A stretch of 41,947 bases of DNA from Anaerolineae bacterium (GTDB lineage: Bacteria > Chloroflexota > Anaerolineae > 4572-78 > J111), in assembly GCA_016926805.1 (NCBI GenBank), contig JAFGNV010000071.1, positions 1 through 41,947 of the forward strand. The letters run 5' to 3'. The notes under the pieces are model-generated. The model saw nothing but the letters and a program-made list of their open reading frames with translations, searched no databases and was not told the DNA's origin. Numbering within the stretch: position 1 is the first letter of the stretch; each line of letters begins with the position of its first letter. A program made the translations under genes and the position numbers. Shown piece after piece: positions 33,304 to 40,508 of the stretch.

Positions 33304-33582
33304 CCAGGCGGGCGCGGTAGTCCCGTTCTCAAGGGGAGAGAGTCGGGGGCTACAGTGACCCGCATCGCCGTGTCGCAACGACGATGAGACTCTCAACCAG
33401 ACCTGTGATTACAGTTTGTTTGTCATGCCAGAGCAGTCAACGGCTAAGGATCGGAAATGGAACAATTTAATATTCTCAGAACTGGAGGTAAACCTTCAAT
33501 TGGGAAAGTTATTTGATCCTTAGCTGTAAAATATTAAATTCTGTTGAGCAGGCTCATCGTTCAGGTGCACGATGAGTTTTTT
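33304..33582 (+). ncRNA. Candidate structured RNA or cis-regulatory leader upstream of cysO
   Basis: No open frame of note crosses this stretch, but base-pairing potential is high. The 5' part folds as a hairpin (GTAGTCCCG at 33317-33325 with CGGGGGCTAC at 33344-33353). It is enclosed by GCGG/CCGC and GGCG/CGCC helices. The 3' part has ACGGCTAAGGATC (33440-33452) pairing with GATCCTTAGCTGT (33515-33527). AATTTAATATT (33464-33474) pairs exactly with AATATTAAATT (33530-33540). The two helices cross, as in an H-type pseudoknot. An intrinsic terminator closes the element. I could not match it to tmRNA, RNase P, SRP, 6S, T-box, TPP, SAM or cobalamin elements. It may be a free RNA or an attenuator for the cysteine operon. 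Confidence 0.5.
33553..33582 (+). terminator. Strong intrinsic terminator of the RNA element
   Basis: CTCATCGT (33553-33560) and ACGATGAG (33569-33576) form a perfect 8-bp stem with an 8-base loop and a run of six T. ACGATGAG also occurs at 33381-33388, where it could pair with the 5' arm and block the terminator. Confidence 0.8.
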
Positions 33583-33622
33583 GTTTTAAATTACTTCTAC
33601 GATGTCACATTTGAGGGTGATC

Positions 33623-33702
33623 GTTACAGTTATTCAACTGTAACGGGCCGTTTACCGAGTTAACTCGGCTTATTATCGGGTTACAGTTTCAAAACTGTAA
33701 CC
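33623..33702. promoter_or_regulatory. Cluster of three perfect palindromes
   Basis: Two 22-bp hairpins share identical arms, GTTACAGTT and AACTGTAAC, with different 4-base centres (33623-33644 and 33680-33701). Their starts are 57 bases apart. Between them lies the 14-bp palindrome CCGAGTTAACTCGG (33655-33668). They lie between the terminator and cysO. A repeated operator or a dispersed repeat are both possible. The 130 bases from here to cysO show no further structure apart from a small GCCG/CGGC hairpin. Confidence 0.55.
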
Positions 33703-33832
33703 ATCAGGCGAAGATTCCTCCCTTTGAGACCCTAATGTCGCATTGTCGAATTACTTATTGGCAAAAAATAAACCTGAGCCGGGGGAGGGTTCGGCGCCAA
33801 GCGCAACAAATCAGCAATAAAGGAGAGCAAAA

Positions 33833-34108
33833 ATGGCAACTGTCCGAATTCCCAGTCCCTTACGGCGTTACACCAATGGTCAGAGCAAAGCCCAAACCAC
33901 TGGAGCCAATGTCAACGAAGTTATCAACAATTTGGAGGCCCGGTATCCGGGGATCAAGTCGCGGGTGTGTGACGAAAATGGGCACATCAAACGATACGTC
34001 AATATATTTATCAACGATAAAGAAATTCGCACCCTGCAAGGCGCCGACACGCCTGTAACCGACACCGACGAGGTATCCATCATCCCGGCGATGGCCGGTG
34101 GCAAGTAA
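33833..34108 (+). CDS. cysO: CysO/ThiS/MoaD-family sulfur carrier protein with an extra C-terminal Lys
   Basis: 91 residues with the beta-grasp pattern VRIPSPLRRYTNGQ...VNIFINDKEIRTLQGADTPVTDTDEVSIIPAMAGG. Sulfur carriers are adenylated at the final Gly by an E1-like enzyme and then carry sulfur as a thiocarboxylate. CysO of Mycobacterium feeds the cysteine synthase CysM. Here the E1-like protein and CysM follow directly, so the cysO role is likely. The chain ends GGK, one residue past the reactive glycine, so trimming would be needed first. AAAGGAGAG lies 6 bases before the ATG. Confidence 0.9.
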   Translation: MATVRIPSPLRRYTNGQSKAQTTGANVNEVINNLEARYPGIKSRVCDENGHIKRYVNIFINDKEIRTLQGADTPVTDTDEVSIIPAMAGGK

Positions 34109-34119
34109 AGAGAGTGACC

Positions 34120-35340
34120 ATGAGTTATTTAACCAGCGACCAGTTACTGAACAAATTGAGAAAACAGATCAAAGAGATTGATGTCCATCAACTGGCCCGG
34201 CAGATGAAAGACGGGGAGGTAACCCTGCTTGACATCCGGGAACTGGACGAGTGGGCGCAGGGTCGTATCGAAGGCTCGGTGCATATTCCGCGCGGTTTTT
34301 TGGAGTTGCGGGTAGAACATTACGTGCCCGACCGTAATCGCCCCATTGCCGTGCTCTGCGCGGGCGGGGTGCGGAGCCTGTTGGGTGCGCGCGACCTGGA
34401 GGAGATGGGTTACGCCAACGTGGTCTCGGTAGCCGGTGGCTTTAATGCCTGGAAAAACGGCGGGTATGGTTTCTCCACGCCACGGATGCTGACCGAAGAC
34501 CAGCGCCATCGCTACAGCCGCCACACGGTAATGCCCGAAGTGGGCGAAGAAGGGCAGTTGAAACTGCTGGACTCCAGCGTGTTGCTCATCGGCGCGGGTG
34601 GGTTAGGCAGCCCGGCAGCTATCTATCTGGCGGCGGCGGGTGTCGGCAAAATTGGTCTGGTAGATTTTGACGTGGTGGATACCAGCAATTTGCAGCGCCA
34701 GATCATTCACCGGCTGGCGGATGTGGACCGGCCCAAAGTAGAGTCGGCGGCCAATACCATTGCCCAGCTCAATCCCGACGTGAAAGTGGTGGGATATCAA
34801 ACTCAACTCACCAGCGAAAATGCATTAGACATCATCGGTCAATATGATCTGGTGATTAATGGTTCCGATAATTTTCCAACCCGTTATCTGGTAAACGATG
34901 CGTGCGTGCTACTGGGGAAAAAACTGGTCGATGCCAGTATCTTCCAGTTCGAGGGGCAGGTAACGGTGTTTGATGCGGCCAATGGTGGCCCTTGCTACCG
35001 CTGCCTTTATCCCGATCCCCCGCCGCCGGGCGAAGTGCCTAGTTGCGCAGAAGGCGGAGTGTTGGGCGTGCTGCCCGGCATTATCGGCAGTTTGGAGGCC
35101 GTGGAAGCGATCAAACTCATCCTGGGTCAGGGTGACCCGCTGGTGGGTCGGCTGTTGCTTTACGATGCGCTGGATGGCGAATTCCGAGAAGTGAAAGTTC
35201 ACAAAAACCTCAACTGTCCAGTTTGCGGCGAGCATCCCACCGTAACCGGGTTGATTGATTACCAGGAGTTCTGCGGTATCCCGCACGTCACCGTGGCCGT
35301 GGGGAACGACAATGATAAAGGTCAACCCGTGTGGGCCTGA
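34120..35340 (+). CDS. Rhodanese-MoeB/ThiF fusion, E1-like sulfur-carrier activating enzyme
   Basis: 406 residues. An N-terminal rhodanese domain (about 15-118) has active C80 in VLCAGGVRS. The E1-like domain has GAGGLGS (158-164), LVDFDVVDTSNLQRQ (180-194), GSDNFPTR (248-255) and the zinc cysteines C292, C295, C366 and C369. It should adenylate the CysO-like carrier, and the rhodanese domain should supply sulfur. In MoeZ the rhodanese domain is at the C terminus; here the order is reversed. I start at ATG 34120 because AAAGAGAG lies 6 bases before it; a GTG at 34114 is also in frame. The gene begins 11 bases after cysO. Confidence 0.92.
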   Translation: MSYLTSDQLLNKLRKQIKEIDVHQLARQMKDGEVTLLDIRELDEWAQGRIEGSVHIPRGFLELRVEHYVPDRNRPIAVLCAGGVRSLLGARDLEEMGYANVVSVAGGFNAWKNGGYGFSTPRMLTEDQRHRYSRHTVMPEVGEEGQLKLLDSSVLLIGAGGLGSPAAIYLAAAGVGKIGLVDFDVVDTSNLQRQIIHRLADVDRPKVESAANTIAQLNPDVKVVGYQTQLTSENALDIIGQYDLVINGSDNFPTRYLVNDACVLLGKKLVDASIFQFEGQVTVFDAANGGPCYRCLYPDPPPPGEVPSCAEGGVLGVLPGIIGSLEAVEAIKLILGQGDPLVGRLLLYDALDGEFREVKVHKNLNCPVCGEHPTVTGLIDYQEFCGIPHVTVAVGNDNDKGQPVWA

Positions 35341-35507
35341 AACCTGAAGAGAAGTAGGTCGGGTTGAGGTATGGAACCTGCCGTCTTGGCTCAAGTGTAA
35401 AGAAACTTATTATTTCTTTGTGTTTTAGATTTGCAGAATCGTATGTGTATTTCGTCCAGAAAAGGAATACGCAATAATTTCCCAGGGTTCACTCAAGGAG
35501 GCCAACT

Positions 35508-36488
35508 ATGGCACTTATAGATACTATTGAAAAAACGCAGCCAAAACCAACCACCCCAACCAGTCGTTCCGCCCGTCCCCGGCCATTGGGCGACAGTTTG
35601 CTAACGCGGATTGGCGACACGCCGCTATTGCCCTTGCACCGCATTGCCGCGGCGGAAGGTATTTCGCCCAGAGTGGTGGTTTTTGCCAAAGCCGAGTGGT
35701 TCAACGCCAGCGGTTCGGTGAAAGCCCGGCCCGCCCTGGCCATGATTGAAGATGGGGAAAGAAGGGGCGTGCTTACGCCGGGGAAAATCATTGTCGAGGC
35801 TACTTCGGGTAACACCGGCATTGCCCTGGCCATGATCGGTGCGGCCAAAGGGTACAAAGTCACCTTGGTGATGCCCGCCAATGCCAGCCAGGAGCGTAAA
35901 GATATTCTGGCTGCTTACGGTGTTGATTTAGTGTTGACCGATGCTCTGGAGGGGATCGACGGCTCGATTCGGACGGTCAATGAAATGCTGGCGCAAAAAC
36001 CCCATCTTTACTTCCGGCCCGACCAGTACAGTAACCCGGTCAACTGGCAGTCTCACTTTCACACTACCGGCGTGGAAATCTGGCAGCAGACCGGCGGAGC
36101 CGTGACCCACTTTCTGGCCGGGATTGGCACCAGCGGCACGCTGATGGGCACGGGACGTCGCTTGAAAGGGTTCAACCCGGCTATCCAGGTGATTGCTGTG
36201 GAACCGGCGGACAAATTGGCCGTCATCGAAGGGTTGAAGCACATGGAAACCAGTATCGCTCCCCAAATCTACGATCCCAACTTTCCCGACCGCAACATTG
36301 CTGTTCGCCCCGACGATGCTCACGAGATGGCCCGCCGGTTGGCCTTGGAAGAGGGACTGTTTGTGGGTTATTCTGCGGGGGCGGCGGCTTGGGCCTCGCT
36401 TGAATTGGCCAAAACCCTTGAGGAAGACAGTGTGATTGTGACGGTATTTCCCGATGGTGGCGAAAAATATCTGAGCGTGGCCCGATAG
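35508..36488 (+). CDS. cysM: Cysteine synthase, CysM-type (O-phosphoserine/thiocarboxylate-dependent)
   Basis: 326 residues. PLP-binding K72 lies in NASGSVKARPA, the phosphate-loop TSGNTG at 99-104, and GIGTSGTLMGTGRRL carries the GTGR arginine that in Mycobacterium CysM recognises O-phosphoserine. With the CysO-like carrier and its E1 enzyme upstream, it should make cysteine by attack of the carrier thiocarboxylate. A polar, Pro/Thr-rich N-terminal extension of about 27 residues precedes the fold. AAGGAGG precedes the ATG. The 167-base gap from the E1 gene has only an AT-rich AAAGAAA/TTTCTTT stem (35399-35419). Confidence 0.92.
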   Translation: MALIDTIEKTQPKPTTPTSRSARPRPLGDSLLTRIGDTPLLPLHRIAAAEGISPRVVVFAKAEWFNASGSVKARPALAMIEDGERRGVLTPGKIIVEATSGNTGIALAMIGAAKGYKVTLVMPANASQERKDILAAYGVDLVLTDALEGIDGSIRTVNEMLAQKPHLYFRPDQYSNPVNWQSHFHTTGVEIWQQTGGAVTHFLAGIGTSGTLMGTGRRLKGFNPAIQVIAVEPADKLAVIEGLKHMETSIAPQIYDPNFPDRNIAVRPDDAHEMARRLALEEGLFVGYSAGAAAWASLELAKTLEEDSVIVTVFPDGGEKYLSVAR

Positions 36489-36623
36489 TGGTTATCGACC
36501 CCGTAGCGGTTTCCTAACCCAACTAATTGTTGTGACTTTTCTCCTATGGCAGAATCCCGTCACCTGGCGCATACTCAAAATTAGTCAGGATAGTCATCGG
36601 AATGTAGTAGGAGAGGTCTATCA

Positions 36624-37022
36624 GTGGGTACAATGAAGCCGCGCCTTTTGATTGTTGATCCCGATTATGATGTTCGGGGTTCGCTGGCGGTGTATTTCAA
36701 AAGCAACGGCTACCAGGTGCAAACCGTCGATCTGGCGGTGGACGTTCTGAAAGTTGCCCGCACCTGGCAGCCCAACGCCATTCTCATTAGCGATGAGTTT
36801 GCCGACGGCGACCCCTTTCAGATTTGCCGGGCCTTGTTTGATGACACCCTCACCGGTCACATTCCCGTGGTGATGCTGCTGCACGTGAACGAGCGTAAGG
36901 CTCGCCTGGCAGCCCTGGAGGTAGGCGTCAATGATATTGTTGCCAGGCCGTTTGATATTGAGGAGTTGCGATTACGTATCGACGCCGCCATCCGGTTGTC
37001 GACGATGTGGCAGGAGGCATAG
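36624..37022 (+). CDS. Divergent receiver-domain protein
   Basis: 132 residues, one receiver domain. D57 in LISDEF sits at the phospho-acceptor position and the acidic pair reads V-D12-P-D14. The conserved Thr/Ser is Leu (L86 in VMLLHV) and the conserved Lys is Arg (R108 in ARPF), so normal phosphorylation switching is doubtful. There is no output domain. The start is the GTG at 36624, fixed by AGGAGAGG at 36609-36616; an ATG three codons later is too far from it. It stands alone between cysM and the aspartate kinase. Confidence 0.82.
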   Translation: MGTMKPRLLIVDPDYDVRGSLAVYFKSNGYQVQTVDLAVDVLKVARTWQPNAILISDEFADGDPFQICRALFDDTLTGHIPVVMLLHVNERKARLAALEVGVNDIVARPFDIEELRLRIDAAIRLSTMWQEA

Positions 37023-37069
37023 TCGATTTTAGCCCGTTAATTTTTGCCGTTTGTTAAACAATGAGTACT

Positions 37070-37122
37070 ATACGGTCATCTACAGTACAGAGGTTTCTGT
37101 CGCGCAGAGGCCGTATTTTTTT
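37070..37122 (+). terminator. Terminator or attenuator directly before the aspartate kinase gene
   Basis: ATACGGTC (37070-37077) pairs with GGCCGTAT (37109-37116) with one G-T pair, an inner ACAG/CTGT hairpin fills the loop, and seven T follow. The T-run ends 3 bases before the AAGGGGG ribosome site of the kinase gene. It may end the receiver gene or attenuate the kinase. Confidence 0.6.
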
Positions 37123-37140
37123 ATAAGGGGGATGTGAACC

Positions 37141-38550
37141 TTGCTTGTTGTTATGAAATTTGGTGGCACTTCGGTGGGAAGTGTCAATGCCTTGGCAAAA
37201 GTGGTTGAAATTGTCAAAAATACGCGGGAGCAAAACCACGATATTGTGGTTGTAGTTTCGGCTATGAGCGGCGTGACCGACCTGCTCTTGAATGCCGCCC
37301 ACGCCGCCGAGGCAGGCAACGAAGAAGCGGCTCGTGAGGCGCGAGCGCAGATCAGCCAAAAACATACCCAGGCGCTGCATCATTTTCTGGCCAATTCCGA
37401 GCGGCAAGTGGTGATGACACGCATCAACGCCCTGCTGGATGAGTTCAAAGCGCTGTGTCACGGGATCAATGTTTTGGGCGAGTTGACCCCTCGCGCCCTG
37501 GATGTTATCGGCGGTTTGGGTGAACGGATGAGCGCGCCCCAGGTTGCAGCGATTTTGAGCCACGCGGGAATACCGGCCCAGGATGTGTCCGCTACCGAAC
37601 TGATTATAACCGATAATCGTTTTGGTTCAGCCGTGCCGTTAATTGACCAGACCGGCGAAAAGACCAACGCGGGCTTGCGTCCCATTTTGGATAAGGGCAA
37701 AGTGCCGGTGGTCACCGGTTTTATCGCGGCCACGGCCGGTGGTATCCAGACCACGCTGGGACGCGGCGGCAGCGACTACACGGCCACCATTCTGGGGCGG
37801 GCGCTGCAAGCCGACGAGGTATGGATTTGGACCGACGTTAACGGCGTGATGACCGCTGATCCTCGCGTGGTGCCCGAGGCGCATCCCATTGCTCATCTGT
37901 CGTACGCCGAGGTCAGCGAGTTGTCTTATTTTGGGGCCAAGGTGCTTCATTCCCAGGCCATTCGCCCGGCGCGACGGGCCAATATTCCGGTGCGTATCCT
38001 CAATACCTTTGAACCTGACCATCCTGGCACCCTCATCACCGATGAGGCCAGGGAGTCCAGCAAAACGGTTAAAGCCGTAACCGCTATCAAGAATATGAGC
38101 CTGATTAGCCTGGAAGGGCAGGGCATGGCCGGCATCCCCGGGGTGGCCGGCCGTACCTTTACTGCCGTGGCCCGCACCGACACCAATATTTTGATGATCA
38201 GCCAAGCGTCGTCGGAGCAGGCGATTTGTTTTGTGGTGCCAACGCTGGATGTGCCCAAAGTGGTGGCCTCGCTGGAGCAAGAATTGGCCCGCGAGATTGA
38301 ACGGCGCGATTTTGACCGGATTAAGGTGGAAGATGACGCCGTGATTCTGGCTGCGGTGGGGGCAGGTATGAAAGGCACACCCGGGGTCAGCGGGCGGTTG
38401 TTTGGGGCAATGGGGCGAGAAAGGGTCAATATCATTGCCATTGCCCAGGGCAGTAGCGAGTTTAATATCTCGTTGGTGGTGGCCAGGGGTGACGCTGACA
38501 AGGCGGTCCGGGCGATTCACCAGGAATTTGAGTTGGAAAAACCGGATTAA
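37141..38550 (+). CDS. lysC: Aspartate kinase
   Basis: 469 residues. The N-terminal kinase has KFGGTSVGS (6-14), a GGLGERMSAP region, the TLGRGGSDYTA motif and a TDVNGVMTADPR loop. Two ACT domains follow (from about 315), including GVAGRTFTAVARTDTNILMISQASSE and GTPGVSGRLFGAMGRERVNIIAIAQGSSE. It phosphorylates aspartate as the first step to lysine, threonine and methionine, usually with feedback inhibition through the ACT domains. I take TTG 37141 as start because AAGGGGG lies 9 bases upstream; ATG 37153 is four codons later but too far from that site. Confidence 0.93.
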   Translation: MLVVMKFGGTSVGSVNALAKVVEIVKNTREQNHDIVVVVSAMSGVTDLLLNAAHAAEAGNEEAAREARAQISQKHTQALHHFLANSERQVVMTRINALLDEFKALCHGINVLGELTPRALDVIGGLGERMSAPQVAAILSHAGIPAQDVSATELIITDNRFGSAVPLIDQTGEKTNAGLRPILDKGKVPVVTGFIAATAGGIQTTLGRGGSDYTATILGRALQADEVWIWTDVNGVMTADPRVVPEAHPIAHLSYAEVSELSYFGAKVLHSQAIRPARRANIPVRILNTFEPDHPGTLITDEARESSKTVKAVTAIKNMSLISLEGQGMAGIPGVAGRTFTAVARTDTNILMISQASSEQAICFVVPTLDVPKVVASLEQELAREIERRDFDRIKVEDDAVILAAVGAGMKGTPGVSGRLFGAMGRERVNIIAIAQGSSEFNISLVVARGDADKAVRAIHQEFELEKPD

Positions 38551-38557
38551 AAGCTTT

Positions 38558-39460
38558 ATGAGTCATCTCGCCCTGTCTATCTCCACCAAAAATCTGCCCC
38601 GTATTGCTTTGGGGGTCTTGCTGAGTGGGGCGATTGCCCTTGGCTTTGCCCCTATTTTTGTGCGTCTGAGTGAGGTTGGCCCTAGCGCTACTGCCTTTTG
38701 GCGGGTTGCGCTGGCGGTGCCCATCTTCTGGTTGTGGATGACCCTTGATGGGCAAGGTGTGGCCACTTTGCGGAAACCCCGGTCTACCGATTATTTCTGG
38801 TTAATGGCCGCTGGTCTGTTTTACGCCTGCGATTTGGCGGTGTGGCACTGGTCGCTTTATTTTACCACGGTGGCCAACGCCACCCTGCTGACAAACTTTG
38901 CCCCGATTTTTGTCGCCCTGGGTAGTTGGTTGCTTTTTGGCGAGCGATTTAAGCGGTTGTTTCTCTTGGGATTAATCCTGGCCATTGCCGGGGCGACAAT
39001 GCTTATTGGCATGAGTTTCAATTTGAGCGTCGGACATCTCTGGGGGGATTTACTGGGGTTGGCGTCGGCTATATTTTATGGGTGTTACCTTTTAACCGTT
39101 AAACAATTGCGTAACCGTTTTTCGGCGGCCACCATTATGACCTGGGGCGGGGTAGCCAGTAGTGTGGCCTTATTACTCTTTACGTTTCTTTCCGGGGAGC
39201 CGTTGCCGGCTTTGACGCTTCCGGGCTGGATGATTCTCATTGGTCTGGCCCTGATCTCGCAGGTGGGTGGGCAGGGATTAGTTGCCTACGCTCTGGCCCA
39301 TCTGCCTGCTTCCTTTTCGGCGGTCACCTTGTTGTTGCAACCGGTGGTGGCTGTTTTTTTGGCTTGGTTCATCCTGGACGAGGTTCTATGCCCCTGGCAG
39401 GCGTTGGGGGGTGTGATTGTACTGGCCGGAATCTGGCTGGCCCGGCGCGGGAGTCGTTAA
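38558..39460 (+). CDS. EamA-family (DMT superfamily) transporter
   Basis: 300 residues with about ten hydrophobic segments and two EamA repeats: FAPIFVRLSEVGPSATAFWR near the first helices, and SAIFYGCYLLTVKQLRNRF opening the second half, ending with QALGGVIVLAGIWLARR. It lies in the cytoplasmic membrane and probably exports a metabolite or amino acid. It starts 7 bases after the aspartate kinase stop, so it may export a product of that pathway, but this is only context. The ATG has a weak ribosome site; longer in-frame extensions overlap the kinase. Confidence 0.88.
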   Translation: MSHLALSISTKNLPRIALGVLLSGAIALGFAPIFVRLSEVGPSATAFWRVALAVPIFWLWMTLDGQGVATLRKPRSTDYFWLMAAGLFYACDLAVWHWSLYFTTVANATLLTNFAPIFVALGSWLLFGERFKRLFLLGLILAIAGATMLIGMSFNLSVGHLWGDLLGLASAIFYGCYLLTVKQLRNRFSAATIMTWGGVASSVALLLFTFLSGEPLPALTLPGWMILIGLALISQVGGQGLVAYALAHLPASFSAVTLLLQPVVAVFLAWFILDEVLCPWQALGGVIVLAGIWLARRGSR

Positions 39461-39507
39461 GATTTTTGGTCTTTTGGCCATTCCCCATAATTCGTAGTAA
39501 ACGGGGT

Positions 39508-39534
39508 AGGGACGACAACAGGTCAATCGTCCCT
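39508..39534. repeat. 8-bp inverted repeat (AGGGACGA)
   Basis: AGGGACGA and TCGTCCCT are separated by 11 bases, between the EamA gene and the converging FkbM gene. GTAGGGAC resembles the start of the palindrome at 23254, so both may belong to one family of intergenic repeats. Confidence 0.4.
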
Positions 39535-39595
39535 GACCGATCAAGTCACCGGTGGTAATGGGGTATAGTGGAATTGCCGTCCGGCGTAGCCCTTG

Positions 39596-40360
39596 TTATG
39601 CGCTGACCGCTGTGGTATTTCTATTCATTTCTATCATACGGTGGGAAATAAATAAGATATTTGTCCGTCGCAAATGAGGTTCTCTAGTGGGCCATTCATT
39701 CACCTGCTCGTAAATTCCAAAGATAAAATACCTATGTGCTTCAAGAAACCCCTTTAGGATTTCAAAAGGCACATGCCGATTATTACTGGGATTCATTCCG
39801 GCCTCCACTTCTACAAGGTCTATTCTTTGTTCAGTTAGCATGTTCAAAGAGCCTTTCAAAACTTCGAGGTCTCCTCCCTCCGTGTCTATTTTGAGGTAGT
39901 TGATCTGATCGATTCTCTTGGTGTGACAGAATTCATCCAGTGTGATTATATCTACGGATTCAGTCGTCACGTCATTATTTATTGGCGACTTTATCGACTG
40001 GCCTAACAGGAAGGACATAATAGATCTGCCTTGTATAATCATTATTCCCTTGCTCTTTGACGAACCAAGAGCCAGTTGGTAACAATTAACCCGTTCATTA
40101 TCTTTTAGATTGTCTTGAAGCTGACGAAATGTATCCCCCACCGGTTCAAAGCAATAAATGTGAGAACTTGGGAACCGGGCTAAATAAACCTTTGAAGACT
40201 GTCCCACGTTGGCGCCTACATCGAAGACAGTGTCAACGCGATATATTGGCAAGGAGTTGGAAATGTCTTGAATAAAATCAATACCGCGAGGCAGTACACG
40301 ATATATATGGGTATCAGTCAATTGTTCTACTAGCTTCTTTACCTTATTCTTTAGATTCAT
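39596..40360 (-). CDS. FkbM-family methyltransferase
   Basis: 254 residues. Motif I is TVFDVGANVGQSSKVYLARFP, followed by IYCFEPVGDTFRQLQDNL, TLDEFC and INYLKIDTEGGDLEVLKGS, all typical of FkbM SAM-dependent O-methyltransferases. These often methylate sugars or lipids of envelope glycans. The ribosome site GAGGAG lies before the ATG. The gene is clearly AT-richer than its neighbours and rich in AAA, ATT and AAT codons, which suggests recent transfer. It has no linked glycosyltransferases. Confidence 0.9.
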   Translation of the reverse strand: MNLKNKVKKLVEQLTDTHIYRVLPRGIDFIQDISNSLPIYRVDTVFDVGANVGQSSKVYLARFPSSHIYCFEPVGDTFRQLQDNLKDNERVNCYQLALGSSKSKGIMIIQGRSIMSFLLGQSIKSPINNDVTTESVDIITLDEFCHTKRIDQINYLKIDTEGGDLEVLKGSLNMLTEQRIDLVEVEAGMNPSNNRHVPFEILKGFLEAHRYFIFGIYEQVNEWPTREPHLRRTNILFISHRMIEMNRNTTAVSA

Positions 40361-40400
40361 AACTCTCCTCGTTTATTGTGCATATATCAAACGCATCGTG

Positions 40401-40478
40401 AAATTTCCGTAGGACAAGCTTTGAGCTTATCCCATCTGGTGGACAAACGAATAGCTAGTCCTACAAAATTGGAAATTT
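40401..40478. repeat. Short inverted-repeat element with interrupted arms
   Basis: AAATTTCC and GTAGGACAAGCT (40401-40420) reappear inverted as AGCT-A-GTCCTAC and GGAAATTT (40453-40478), with a 6-base insert between the two blocks on the right. The 78-bp unit has no gene and looks like a MITE remnant between the two - strand genes. Confidence 0.45.
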
Positions 40479-40508
40479 TAGCGTGCGGTCAGTATAGCCC
40501 CATGAATT

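Noticed and set aside
33304..33370. tRNA, tmRNA or T-box element
   Set aside because: CGCGGTAG and a TTCTCAAGG loop looked tRNA- or T-box-like, but there is no T-loop GTTCRA, no 7-bp acceptor, no AGGGTGGNACCGCG box, and no tmRNA tag frame.
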